From Lantana camara (taxonomy: Eukaryota > Streptophyta > Magnoliopsida > Lamiales > Verbenaceae): a stretch of 64,000 bases of DNA. Positions 22,501 to 34,218 of this stretch are shown here, one piece after another. A program made the translations under genes and the position numbers. Each line of letters opens with the position of its first letter. Within the stretch, counting starts at the first letter, position 1. The notes beneath the pieces are model-generated. The model saw only the letters and a program-made list of their open reading frames with translations. It was not told the origin of the DNA and did no database searches. Where the stretch lies: assembly GCA_037501455.1 (NCBI GenBank), contig CM074863.1, positions 12,396,001 through 12,460,000 on the forward strand, in the 5' to 3' direction.

Positions 22501-24878
22501 AAGGTTTCAGAAAATGTTTTTTTCTTTGAAACCCATGATTGATGGATTCTTGCAGGGCTGTAGACCACTCATTAGTCTAGATGGTTGTTTCATCAAGACT
22601 GTATTTGGAGGGCAACTACTAACTGCAGTAGCTAAGGATGGAAATGACAACCTATATCCCATTGCTATGGCATATGTAAGAGTTGAGAATAGAGAAAATT
22701 GGGTCTGGTTTTTGGAAGAATTGATGCTGGAAATAGGAGGGTTGGGAGAAGACAGATGGACCTTTATATCAGATAGACATAAAGGATTGGTGGATGCTGT
22801 GAATCAAGTATGCCCTGGTAGTGAGCACAGATTCTGTCTGAGGCATTTGTACCAAAATTTCTTTACAAAATGGAAGAGTCAAGACCTCAAAAGACTGTTT
22901 TGGAGGGCTGCATCTGCTGGATCCAAAGAAGAATGGAATTATGTTATGAAAGAACTTGAAAAAGCAAGCACTGGACATTCTTTACAGACACAAACTCCCT
23001 TTGAGTGGCTTTCATCTATTCCACCTGAGCATTGGGCAAGATCTCACTTCAGGACCACCTGTAAGTCTGAGATACTTGTCAACAATATTTGTGAGTCCTT
23101 TAATAACATGATTTTAGCTGCTAGAGACTTGCCTGTTATATCTATGTTTGAGTGCATAAGGAATAGGCTGATGCAGAGAATTCAAACTAAGAAAGAGGGC
23201 ATGGATAATTATGTTGGGAAGGTTTGTCCAAATGTTATGCAAAAGGTTGACAAGCTATGTGATTTGGCAAGACATTGTTTCACAATCTGGTGTGGTCAGT
23301 TGGAATTTCAGGTAGAGGATGATCATGATAATTTTGTGGTCAAACTTGACAAGAGAACCTGTACATGTGGGATGTTTCAATTAACAGGTTAGCCTTGCAA
23401 GCATGCATGCTCAACAATTAGAAAAAGGAGATTGCAGATGGAAGACTTCATCCATGACTGTTACAAGAAAGATGCTTACCTTTCTGTATACAGGCACATG
23501 ATTCATGGGGTTCCAGAAAAAAAGCAATATATAAAACCCCATTGGGAACCATTGAAAGCACCTGAATTTACAAGAAAAATGGGGAGGCCAAAGAAGAAGC
23601 GAAGAAAGGGTGCGGATGAAGTTGGAAATAGTGGGACAAGACAAGGGTTGACTACTACATGTAGCAATTGTCTTGTTTTAGGCCACAACAAGCGTTCCTG
23701 CACAAACCCCACTGATCCAAGATCTAAATTTTACACAGTAGGTGACCTTGAATTTAATTTTATTTCACTACATAAACTTTGAATTTATATCTAATTTGTC
23801 TCACTTCATTTATTCCAGGGGGCTGTACCAGCTGGACCAACAGAGCCAACATCCTCAAACTCTCATATAGGAGTAGATCAGGTTATACTTGTTTATATAT
23901 ACTTGTATGGTATTTACATATTGGTTATATTAACAAAGTATATAATTTACCTTCCATAACTTTATGCAGTAGGAAAACGCATCAGGAATCCCTCCACCAT
24001 CTTCTAGATCTAATAGATATACTCATAGGCCACTTGCATCTTCTAGATCTGCTAGATCTGGAAGAATTTATGTTCCTGCTTACAGGGCTCAACCACCAAG
24101 ACCTGATGTAGTTCCAGCTTCTTCAATGACTTCATCAGTCCAGAATCCAGGGCCACCAGCTTCTTCCTCATCTGCACATCCTTTTGCACCAGCTGCTACT
24201 TCATCAACTCCTGCACCACAGAAGCTAAGGGTTAGACGACCGTCGGTGAGTCAAGTTCTGCAGAATATAAGGGACAGGTCTAAGGAGAAGAGGTCGACAA
24301 GGATATGGAAGCCCGAAAGGGATTTACATGTTGCATCTTTGGAATGCTTTGGATGTATTTTATCAAACTTTATTAAGTATGTTGAAATTGGTGAAGTTTG
24401 TGGTGTTCTGGCCACAATTTTTTGGGGACCAGCTTTTTTGGGGAGCAGCATGTGGTCCTTGCTCTGTTGCTAAACTTTTGTGCTTTTCTTGAACCTGTGT
24501 TAGCTTGTTTGGATACAGTGGATTTATTAATTGAAGTGTATTGGTGTATGCAATTGTTTGGTACTGACATTTATTTTGGTGGTTCAAGGTTTTTATCGCA
24601 TATTATTTAAAGCACAGGGTTTTCTGGGTAACATATTAATCATTATTTGAGGACCATTTACTTTAGGTGTAGTACAAGGGTAAAAAGGACATTTCACGTC
24701 GAATTATGCATGAAAAACGGAAGCCCAGTCTCAAAATGGGCGCGTGCATTCCACGTAATGGGTTTGAGGTTCTCCTTGTATAGTTTTTAAAACCTTAGGG
24801 GTTTTTACATTATATTTTATACTACAGGGTTTTTCTTGAACATTTCCCAAACTACAAGGGAGCCGGCCGCAAAATACC
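19579..24878 (+). mobile_element. Decayed autonomous Mutator-like element (MULE)
   Basis: 5.3-kb element with an 11-bp direct repeat CTAACCATAAG at 19568-19578 and 24879-24889. Ends are weak inverted repeats: left GAGCTATATGCACC..., right read inwards GGTATTTTGCGGCC...; both then carry AAAAACCCTGT(A/G)GT-like blocks. It encodes a MURA-type transposase that is now broken (see 20264-24320). An exact boundary within one or two bases is uncertain because the flanking bases fit both the repeat and the TIR. Confidence 0.8.
20264..24320 (+). pseudogene. MULE (MuDR-type) transposase, broken
   Basis: DDE transposase acting on element ends. 20264-20700 encodes the PB1-like N-terminal domain (GGEWALIRSGALAYVNGKK, DYFDWKGIWDMYRIAGGKGT). 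The frame shifts near 20700-20740. Three short introns (20899-20981, 21066-21150, 21265-21349) separate repeated QPSNLN exons. The exon from 21350 runs through an acidic and lysine-rich linker, a stop TAA at 21806-21808, a zinc-binding CNWRVHASCIQQ region, the catalytic block PLISLDGCFIKTVFGGQLL and FISDRHKGL, EHRFCLRHLYQNF, then a stop TAG at 23390-23392 inside the SWIM finger (CTCGMFQLTG/PCKHACSTI). A CCHC knuckle CSNCLVLGHNKRSC follows. The reading frame is otherwise open, so inactivation is recent. Confidence 0.88.
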
Positions 24879-24889
24879 CTAACCATAAG

Positions 24890-25596
24890 TAATATCCAAG
24901 TATTATTATTTTTAAACAATATCCAAGTAATCAGGAAGAGTCATAGGTGTGAAATATCTCTCCATCATTTATCAGACGTTACTCGTTAGGAATTTTAGAC
25001 TTTGGCTTTAGTGTTTAAGATAAACAATAATAATATTATTATTACTACAACATTCTTCCCAATCATAAGCAATCAACATTGATACCGGGCCTTACCTATG
25101 TTGTGGCCCAAGGATGGATAATTAGTTTGGACTTATAATATAAAGAAGAACATGAGTTCATGGGCTACAAGTGGAACAACCCAATGACCCATATAACCTA
25201 TCAAAGAAGCCATGTTTAGAAAAACCAAACCCATTTCATTAGCAACAAGCCCGCAAGAGGGAAAAAAAAAAAAGGAAGAAAAGTTTGCGCATTATAATTT
25301 ATGGTTTATACCTGAAAAGTGGGAAGGAAGACTTCAAATTCAACGTTCCATGAAAAAGCCTGCACATTATACGGGAAAAGTGGGGAGAAAGACTTCAAAT
25401 TCAATGACCCACTTGAGAACTGAACCCTAAAATAAAGCAACCAATTTTGATTGAGAGAAGTCATAAAACTATAAAAGGGAATAGAAGACGCATATTTCAG
25501 TTTATGCTATCAATCTACACAAAATTCTCTCTACGCTATTGAGAAATAAAATATTCTATACTTTTCTCAGTTTACAGACAAAAAGTCAAAAAGGCT
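24890..25596. other. Intergenic, no gene seen
   Basis: AT-rich DNA between the MULE and a MITE. A 29-bp motif around ACTTCAAATTCAA recurs near 25330 and 25394. No gene is supported. Confidence 0.35.
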
Positions 25597-25605
25597 TTAC
25601 GAAAA

Positions 25606-25861
25606 GAGGGAATTCCCAAAAACTCCCCAAATGATAAGTCCGATTCTTCTTAACTCCCCATTTTAAAAAATGATGTATAAAAACTCAACAATCGCGTATC
25701 TAAATCCCCAAATGATGTATTTGAAAATGGGGAGTATCTAAATCTCAGAATCGCGTATCTAAATCCCAAAATCACCTACCTAAAACCCCAAATGATGTAT
25801 TTGAAAATGGGGAGTAAAAAGGAACTTCCCAAACTCATCGGGAGTTTTTGGGAAGTGCCCG
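25606..25861. mobile_element. Mutator-like MITE, family 1 copy B
   Basis: 256 bp, about 90% alike to 15019-15295 by eye, flanked by its own 9-bp duplication TTACGAAAA (25597-25605 and 25862-25870). Ends GAGGGAATTCCCAAAAACTC and, read inwards from the right, CGGGCACTTCCCAAAAACTC. Contains the same AATCGCGTATCTAAATC internal repeats. Confidence 0.87.
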
Positions 25862-25870
25862 TTACGAAAA

Positions 25871-26375
25871 ATTATTTTTGCAACTCTCATATTTACTTTC
25901 ATATTCTGGCTCTATGCAATCAACAATATTATGTGCTTAAGTCTTAACTCTCGCCATTATTTTACCGTCACTATTACTCTTTTTATTATCTTCATTAATT
26001 TCTAGCATGGATTTATTATCTTTATTGTTTTTTCCATTAATCTCTATATTATCACTTAATTTAGTAGAGGTGACATTTTTTTAGGTCTCCCTCCATTTTT
26101 ATCCAATAAATTTACAAACGAAGAGCTAGATTTACATTTTTATCCAATAAGTTTTACAAACAAAGAGATGGATTTGAAGTCTTGAACGCGATTATCTATC
26201 CAAGATTCAAGAATGAATTAGTGTTGAAAACGACAAGCATCAAACATATAAAAGATAATAATAATTATCATAATTCACATAAACCTTGAGTTAATATTTC
26301 TTACCGTTAAACATATTTCTTTTTTTCTTCCTATCCGTTAAACATATTTCTGCTTTTAGGTATCATCTACTTATA
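25871..26375. other. Intergenic, no gene seen
   Basis: AT-rich DNA with no recognisable gene; a short direct repeat, CCGTTAAACATATTTCT, occurs near 26305 and 26335. Confidence 0.35.
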
Positions 26376-26389
26376 AGTCTCCTCATTAA

Positions 26390-27018
26390 ATTTTTTTTTT
26401 TTAAACTCAAATCCCAGAGGAAAAATTTACTAAATCAACTAGAATTAAAACTTACAAACGAATAACAAAAAAAGTAACGCTGGCTCAATGCCGCAATTCT
26501 AACAAATTTATGGACAGTCATACTTGCTCCACGTCTAATAGAATAGAATCTATCATTCTCAAAATTAGACCTGATACTGATAAAGACCATGAGAATATAA
26601 CCAACAAAAAAGACCACGACCAGATTTTCAGCGCTTGCAGATTCCAGATTTTCAGCGGTTGCAGATCCAGTCATATAAATCGACTCGTGATCAGGCGTGT
26701 CTCCATTTGATTTGATCTTGAAGTAAAGGTGGTCATCCATAAGTGACAAAAGAGGACCACGCTGCAATAAAAAAGAAGAAAAAAGTAGAAACAACTCTCA
26801 TTCGAGAAAATAACAACTCTCATACGAGATAAACAACTACTCTCATACGAGAGGGACAACTTAAAAAAAGAGAAATAAACGAAAAAACATAGATCAAGAT
26901 ATCCAAATCTCAAATCTCATTGGAATTCAAAACAAAAATCTAGATTTGAAGGATATTTGAGAAAAAGAGACGACTCCTAGAGAGAAAGGAGAAAAAAAGA
27001 GAAAACCCTAATTCAAAT
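26390..27018 (-). mobile_element. Short poly(A) retroposon with 14-bp target duplication
   Basis: Minus-strand insertion of about 630 bp. The poly(A) tail is the T12 run at 26391-26402; the target duplication AGTCTCCTCATTAA is exact at 26376-26389 and 27019-27032. The 5' end reads GAATTAGGGTTTTCTC, like a plant 5'UTR. An open frame at 26794-26435 gives a 119-residue peptide containing MDDHLYFKIKSNGDTP and two tandem copies of (S)A(T/S)AENL; it matches no family I know. It may be a LINE-mobilised transcript or a LINE derivative. Confidence 0.72.
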
Positions 27019-27032
27019 AGTCTCCTCATTAA

Positions 27033-28819
27033 TTATTACATGTGCACCTCACATGTCTAAATATTGTGATTTGGCATTTTTATTTTCCATGTGTCAAAAC
27101 CTTCCTCCACGTCGAATGTATTTCCTCGAGTTAAAACTTAAAACACAAAAAAATTTCTACTTTTTTTAATGTCCATTGTATTTATATATAATATAAATTT
27201 AATTATATGTTATATTAGTATAGTATATTTAATTTTGATATTATTTGTTAATTATTATTAAATGTGATATTATTATTAATAAATTGTATTTGTTTATAAA
27301 AATTTCACAAAAAAAAACTTTTAAATTCTAACCAAATATTATATTATTAATAAAATATAAGTTATACATTTATTATAATTATAATAGTACATCCACATCA
27401 CACATTGGTGAAACAAGCATTTTCTGGCAGCATGTGTCACACACGTGCATTTTTACATGAAAATTAAATTGGGGTACCAAAATCCCTAAATTGCTAATTT
27501 TATTAAACATATTTGTTAATTTCACCATAAGTGTTCCAAAATATCAATTGGAGATATAAGCAGAATAACGGTTTTACAATTATTCTATTATTATCTCATA
27601 TATCAGAATTAAAGAATGCTTTATTACGTACCATCTTTCCTTGAACTAAAATTTTCAAAATATGATTTTGTAATTCAGAAGACTTTTAAATAAAAAACAG
27701 AAACAAAAAGCAATCCTTTATAGTTTTTTTTTTTTTTTTGAAGACAATCCTTTATAGTTAAGGGGAAGAAAAATGAATAAAAACAACTACCTTAGTTTAT
27801 TGTGATTTTTTTTGTTCTCCTTGTGTAAGAACAGTGTTTGCCTATAAGCATTCTACGACAGCAACTATTGCCTATAAGCATTCCACTAACTTATTTATCA
27901 CACACACCGAGAAATAGAATGGAAATCCACAAGCCTTCTCAAGCAGTGAGGTAAGCATTCAAGTAGTGAGGTAAGTACATCCTAACATTTCTTCATTTAA
28001 TCTTACTTGGTTTATGATATATACATATCTACCTATTGAAAATTGATGGAGTTCGAGTACTGATCAGACTTATTCATACGTAATTTAATTAACCTAAAAA
28101 TAACTTGAAATTTGTGCATTTTTATCGCAACTTAAGATTCAAAATCTTTTTAATTAGAGATTATAAGTTTCAAAAGGATAATTTTTTACTGCAAATTCTG
28201 GTGACCCATTTAATCCCTTACCTATATTTAGCATATTATAATTACTATGCTTGTTATAAACCGTTAATGAAGAGAATATGAAGTATAAGTTCCTGAAGAA
28301 ACTTCTATCAAAACTTCATTACTATTTTTTTTACTATTGTCTTGGCTTCATTTTCAATCACCTTATTTTCCTCCTACTATCGCACCTCTTCAACTTTTTT
28401 ACCGGATTCTCACCACAAGACTACCGGCGAACAAGTTGCACCTTCATAACCATTCCTTTTTTCCCGGCCCCCTTCTCCAACTGAAATGGAGACCCCATTC
28501 TTGTAAAATTTAAAGGTCTTTTCTTAAGTAAAATCATTTTTTCAAAAATAAAAAAGGTTAGTAGTGACTATAACAGTTTGAAATTTTCTAAGTTATCTAA
28601 GTAAACATTTTTACATTATAGTATACAAGGCATTGATAACGTAAAAATGTTTACTTATGTAACTTAGTTTACAACTTATAATTAAGAATGTCTTTATATT
28701 TTTATCCCCTTAGTTTATTAATGTTACCTTTTCTTTTGATTTCGTATATTATGCTCCGATCTTCACCATGATTTGATATGTTCAAACAACCCATGTTTCC
28801 TCGTTTGAATAATTGGTTA
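27033..28819. other. AT-rich intergenic DNA
   Basis: No gene recognised. It contains one tiny retroposition scar (27711-27759) and local direct repeats near 27836-27890 (TTGCCTATAAGCATTC twice) and 27945-27975 (GCAGTGAGGTAAG-like). Confidence 0.4.
27726..27744 (-). mobile_element. Minimal poly(A) insertion scar
   Basis: A T16 run plus GAAGA is flanked by the exact 15-bp duplication CAATCCTTTATAGTT (27711-27725 and 27745-27759). This is the footprint of a severely 5'-truncated retroposon consisting of almost only the tail. Confidence 0.75.
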
Positions 28820-29051
28820 TATCAACAAAATCTCCTCCAAACTTGCTGATAGTTCTGATCTTGGGACCGTTATTGATGATATTAGGCTTAGTGCTTCTTC
28901 CTTCTCTAGTTGTTGTTTCCTGTTTGTGCGTTGGGTGGCCAATGTTGTGGCTCACCCGTTAGCTCGTAATGCGGTTCCGGCCGGCTTTGGTGGTACGGTA
29001 TTACCATCTTTCCTTGTTGATTTTGTTCTTAGTGGCTGTTGTGCCTCTTGA
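28820..29051 (+). pseudogene. LINE RNase H-like domain fragment
   Basis: In one frame the DNA reads INKISSKLADSSDLGTVIDD, then IRLSASSFSSCCFLFVRWVA, NVVAHPLARNAV and ends at TGA 29049-29051. The (A)NxxAHxLAR block followed by a short tail is the C-terminus of the RNase H domain of plant L1-type retrotransposons and related proteins. The reverse transcriptase is not present. Confidence 0.7.
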
Positions 29052-29688
29052 GGCTACCCTCCTACGGGTATGAGAAGACCAAGACCTTGACTTTGAGAAA
29101 AGCTAGTGTATATATAAGTGATTAGAATTGTAGGAACCACCTCAATTATTGAAGCATTGAGTCTACACCGAGGCCTTATGAATGTGTTATTCCCCCTACT
29201 CTCTTTAAATTACTTGAGTTTCATTTAAGAGTTTATTTACTTGTTTGTCTTTATTTGCTTGTGTTTACCTTTCTCGTGTTCTTAGTCACTATTTTATTAC
29301 CACTATTTCCTTCCGGTCTATAGATTAACAAAGGCACTTTACAATTGACCTTGATTTCCCCTTTCCTTGGGATTCGACCCCTTGTGCTATAATCGATTCT
29401 TTTACAACTTGCACTTGGGTTAAATTTTGCTATCAATTCAATCATCTTGCACATTTTGAGATTCCTTTCCGATTTGATACCTTCCAGGTCTTGTTCTGCC
29501 GGATGAGGTTTAACGAAGATCGGACGGCCTCATAAGCCGAAATCAATTGTGTGTTTAGGTGTAGAGTTGGGAGTTAACAAGTTTTTTGCTATTTTTAAAA
29601 ATCTCTATAAATACAATGGTTTCCTCTTCTTCCATTAATTATACGTTCCTTCAAGATTCTTATTGCATTGTTCCATTGTTCTACCGAA

Positions 29689-29882
29689 ATGTCTAACTTT
29701 GCAGGAGAATCAGAATTCCGCCAGTGTAAAAATTGGGACGAATTGAAAGCTCTAACAGATAGATGTGAGAAGAAGTAATACGTAGGTTGGATTTGCGAGC
29801 ACTGTAAAAAGCGTTGGAAAGTCTCTATGAAAACTTCAGAGTTGCATGAAGACGCTTGTGAGCAACTAATTGACGCAAAGAT

Positions 29883-29914
<32 letters not shown>
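29689..29914 (+). other. Small Cys/His-containing frame of unknown nature
   Basis: After a TATA-like CTATAAATACA near 29606, an ATG at 29689 opens 29 codons (MSNFAGESEFRQCKNWDEL...), then a stop TAA (29776-29778), then the same frame continues as YVGWICEHCKKRWKVSMKTS, ELHEDACEQL into a poly-lysine run encoded by the A tract. The C-x2-C and H-x3-C pattern looks zinc-finger-like. Not recognised; could be a dead gene fragment. Confidence 0.25.
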
Positions 29915-29916
<2 letters not shown>

Positions 29917-30090
29917 AATGATACGCGCATTCCATACAATATCAGCCTGAAGGTACTTCGGTTCTACCCGTAGTCTTTAACGGCCTCAACGCACTTACAA
30001 GTTTTATACTACTTAATAATGTTTTTCTTATGTTTATAGTATATTTTTTCAATTTTAAACATTTTATTTATCCATTCACAATTCTCTTAA

Positions 30091-30199
30091 CATAATTGTT
30101 CCTTTTGTAGCATAGGAATACTATCAATTCCGTATGCCCTCTAGTCATAATTGTTCCTTTTGCAGCATAGGAATACTATCAATTCCGTATGCCATCTAG
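30091..30199 (+). repeat. Tandem duplication of about 54 bp
   Basis: Two adjacent copies of a unit beginning CATAATTGTTCCTTTTG and ending CCGTATGCC(C/A)TCTAGT, differing at only two positions, so the duplication is young. Confidence 0.8.
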
Positions 30200-33100
30200 T
30201 TGCGAGGGTGGACGTCTTTGTTTCTTTGGTTTTTTTTTTTTTTTTTTTTTTTTTCTTTTCCGGTATATGTTTCTATATCGGTTTAATTTGCTCTTGAAAA
30301 GGTGTATGGACTATGGATAGAAATCTCTGATTGAAACCTATCCTAATATAGGTTCCGTAAGCGTTTGCATCTTCTCCACCTTTTTGTGCTTCCAGTAAAG
30401 TTTTTGATACTAGAAATTGATGCTTTGCATCACCTCTTTCCGAATGTTTGTCTCTATATTTGGATAAAAATCGGAGGCAAAAAGACATTCATTTTGATTA
30501 TTGTGCCCATCATATTGATATTTTTGTGGGTGGGTTTTTGCTTCGATTGCTTTTGGGATTGGGGCGTTTGACGGGATTTGGTGGGAAATGAGTCTTGTGG
30601 AAGTCCAGCGGATTATCCACAACCATATGTAATGTGTTTTTGTTAATTGGGGCATGCAGTTTTTCCAACTCTGTGCACACTGAAGGAAAAAAAATAAAAT
30701 TCAAAGGTAGTTTTTTCATTATTGCATTTAGTTGTTCATTAAATTGTTTTTAAATTTTCGAATTTGATTTAGGTCTATTTTTTAAATTTTATTTATTTTT
30801 ATTATAGGTTTTATTGATGTAGTTCATTGTAAGCACCATCACCTATAATTCAATTGGAATTATAGGGTTTGATGTATGAGGAAGATTTAATGTCGGAGGT
30901 GACTTTAAAAATTCCTCTAAAAAAAACATTAGTTCGAATTTTTTAATTTATATCACACTCATAAGCCCCATCACCAAAGATGCGATCATCATTTCCCCAA
31001 TTGCAACAACTCTTGAAGATATGTTAATCCGGCGAAACAATCAATGGGTCCGTTGAATGATAAGACTTCTTTTGGTATTTAGCATTGTATTTGTTGCCCT
31101 AGTTGTTCCATTTTTTAACACCTCATGGCACTTATGGATCGGGGCATTTTTTAACATTTGTTGCTCAGCTTTATTTTCGTATGTTTGCTACTTAAAGATC
31201 AACATAAAATTTGGGGTGGAATCCGTATTTATCCTAATAATCATTAGATTGTGTCGGAGTGTGGGGAACTTTTGTTTATGTAGGCGATATTATAAAACAT
31301 AAATGAGATGAGTAGATATTCATTGTAATAATCATTTATGTTAAGATCATTTGTATGAGTGTTGGGAATTATCATTTCTACGGTAAAACATATCAATAAA
31401 AAATAAATGAATGTTTTTCATGGTGTATTTAAATAAAAGGGGGACAGGGCAAGAGGAAATAGTCAAAAACATATAGAGAGGTATTTGAAAATAAATTTTA
31501 ATGATCATGTATTACTTACACCAAAATACAAAGGTTGGGAGTAAAATGAACACCTTACAAATTAAGGGTTTACTCCTCGATTATAAAATAATAAAATATA
31601 CTAATTACTTAAATATACTAATAACAAAATAACAAAATAGCGATAGCAATTGTAGAATATTAAATATTTGGACGAACTTTGATTTGGCAGTGACTTTAAA
31701 CCTTCCCAATACAAACATGACTTTAAACCTCCCCACCACAAACAATTCAAACATCATGATTTATGTCACGCTTATTAACCAAGTTACTAAATATACTATA
31801 ATTGTGTAATTCACTCTTAATTTTAAAATTGTGTGTGAATTAAAAAAGCTGATAGTTTAAAAATAAAAATTATTTAGTAATGTCTTAAATATTAAACTCT
31901 TTAAATAGTATACACTTTATAGTTTTTTTTCCAATTTCAATAGGCATGGTTAAAGATGAAAAGTATGAAAAATCTTCCAAAAGAAGAAGAATGTATTCAG
32001 TAAAATTAATAATGATAAAATTATGGTCAGTTTCAAAATATGAGTTTGAAAAAATGTAGAGGACAATTAATAATGATAAAAATTATAAGTCAGTTTCAAA
32101 TATGAGTTTGAAAAAATGTAGAGGACAGTCGTAAAACAAATATTTTAAATAAAGTTTTTTTTTCAAAATTCTTTTATTATGAGTTAAAATTTTTTAATCT
32201 TAATATCAAAAAATTTTTAAGTCGCCTCTATCTCCAACCATTATTATCGGACTTTCACCACTCGACTAAAAAATCCTACAAAACAACTTGAAATTTAACA
32301 AGGTCATTTTAGTAAAACTATTTTTTTCAAAAAAAGGTTAGAAATATTCACTTTCCTAAATTATCTAAGTAAACTGTTAGGAATAGTGCCCTTAAAACAG
32401 CTTTTATGCTTTATTATTTTCTTGTAAAATCACAAACAGTCTTTGAATAATAAACGAGATGATTTTGTTCATAGGCAATCACTTTTTTATGTGCTTATTT
32501 ATGTCTCTTTGGGTTGACTGTGTTTTGCATGTTTTGAACTCCTCTAATCCAATGAGCTCGTTAAGAACTTTGCCCTTATGGGAACGGCACATGAAACATG
32601 TTCTTAACTCCATAGGCAAGGATTAGAAACTTCTCTAAGTCGATGAGTCCGACATACAGTGAGAGTGTCGACCTTGACTCCGTTGAGACTTGCTTATGTG
32701 ATTATATTATTTTGAAGGATCATTCAGTTTCATGGAATGATAAGTGCATACGATGATGCGTTCATAATACATAAGGGTGATTGTTACAAGAACTTCATCG
32801 CTGAGATGTCCCACGTGAGAACATTCCTATATGGGAAAAGAAGTCTCCTAGAAACTTTCAGATTAGGAAATATCTCATAGGTCAATGACGTGATTAATAG
32901 TCTTTAGACTTGAGATTCTGTAATGTCTCATGTGAGCTAACTCTGTAATCTTTGATATAGGCTCAAAAGGGTGTCGCCATAGAGACACCTGAACCACGAC
33001 CTATGTTGAGGTTACACAATTGGCATATGTAGAATTAGTAGAATCGATAAAGGACCTACACTTGTTAAGAACAAGAATGATCTCTTACTGATTGAGTTGT

Positions 33101-33551
33101 TCATAGTCTATTAAATATTAAACCCTTGGCCAAGGTGGATAAAAGATCAAGACATCAAGAAAATGGAGTTTTCTTGGATTGAGATCTAAATGGATATGAA
33201 ACGAACTTTAATTTTACAGATCAAGAATATTGAGGCTCTGAGAATATTCTCATGTCTTAGTTCTTGATTGAGAGATGAAATTGTAGGAGGAACGTATTTC
33301 ACTGATTGTCATTGACTGAGAGGTTCTTCGATTCATTTCGTTATTCGGCTAGGGGTCATACACCCATTGCTAGATTACGATAGTGTGATCTGTGAAGTGA
33401 TTAGTTAATTATGAGAATTAATTAATTACTGTCACTGCTAATCGAATAATGAACCTAAAGGGTCACACATAAATGCCAGAATAGGAGGGTTATGGTAGGA
33501 TGTTAATATGATTAACGAATGATCAAATTGTTGATCTAAATGGGGTTGGAA

Positions 33552-33675
33552 CACGTGGGCATTGCCACGTGTCAAAGACACGTGACTGCCACGTGTCACG
33601 TAGCCTGCGTGGAGGCCACGTGTCATGCACACGTGGCGCGTACGTGGCTCCAAACGTGTAGTTATATTACACGTG
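33552..33675 (+). promoter_or_regulatory. Cluster of seven G-boxes (CACGTG) in the solo LTR
   Basis: CACGTG occurs at 33552, 33566, 33579, 33590, 33617, 33630 and 33670. G-boxes bind plant bZIP and bHLH factors, including ABA and light regulators. Seven in 124 bp of otherwise AT-rich DNA is far above chance. Function here is inference. Confidence 0.7.
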
Positions 33676-34131
33676 AATTCTTTTTTAGAATTAATTAATT
33701 AAATTGTAATTAATTAATTTTAGTCTTTTAATTAATTTTGAATTAATCGTTAAGATTATTCTCAAATAAACTTAACCCAATAAATAGTTAATTAGGAATT
33801 AAATTATTTATTGAATCTTGACTTTTAACTTTAGGAAAATTGAAAAGTCCAACTTCCTATTGTAGGAGAGAGAGAAAGTTGTTCTTGCAATGACTTGGAG
33901 AACAAGTTGATGACTTATTATTCCAATTAAATTAGTTAATTAGTGAGTAAGAAAAAAAAAAGTACACTAGGCTTAGAGAAGCCCTAGTAGGTCCGAACAA
34001 CACTAGTATTTATACTAGTGGAGGTGCTTCTCTTATTCTTTAGACCAACACTCAAGAAGTGTTAAGTTTTTTGAGAAAAATAAAAGAAAAGTTTTTAAAG
34101 TAAAAATCATAGCCTAACACAAGCCATAGAA

Positions 34132-34218
34132 CTAGCATTCTCACTCGCTTGATCGTGTTCTAGCATTCTCACTCACTTGATCGTGTTCTAGCATTCTCAC
34201 TCGCTTGATCGTGTTCTA
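34132..34218 (+). repeat. Three 28-29 bp tandem units
   Basis: CTAGCATTCTCACTCGCTTG followed by ATCGTGTT is repeated three times near the 3' end of the 2-kb LTR, with one C/A difference in the middle unit. Confidence 0.85.

Larger units (their letters stand above)
29052..32374. other. Repeat-rich intergenic DNA
   Basis: No intact gene. Seen: a poly(A) run at 29884-29914, a 53-bp tandem duplication at 30091-30199, a T26 run near 30229-30254, and a segment at 31670-31850 that has a diverged copy at about 36690-36850. The sequence from 29330 to 29460 resembles the edge of an LTR retrotransposon leader but I cannot prove it. Confidence 0.4.

Noticed and set aside
29330..29460. Possible leader of a gypsy LTR retrotransposon
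   Set aside because: I could not find TG...CA ends, a primer-binding site or a target duplication.
30273..30719. Several overlapping frames of 68-81 codons on both strands
   Set aside because: No recognisable motif; the region looks like decayed retroposon DNA next to a T26 run.
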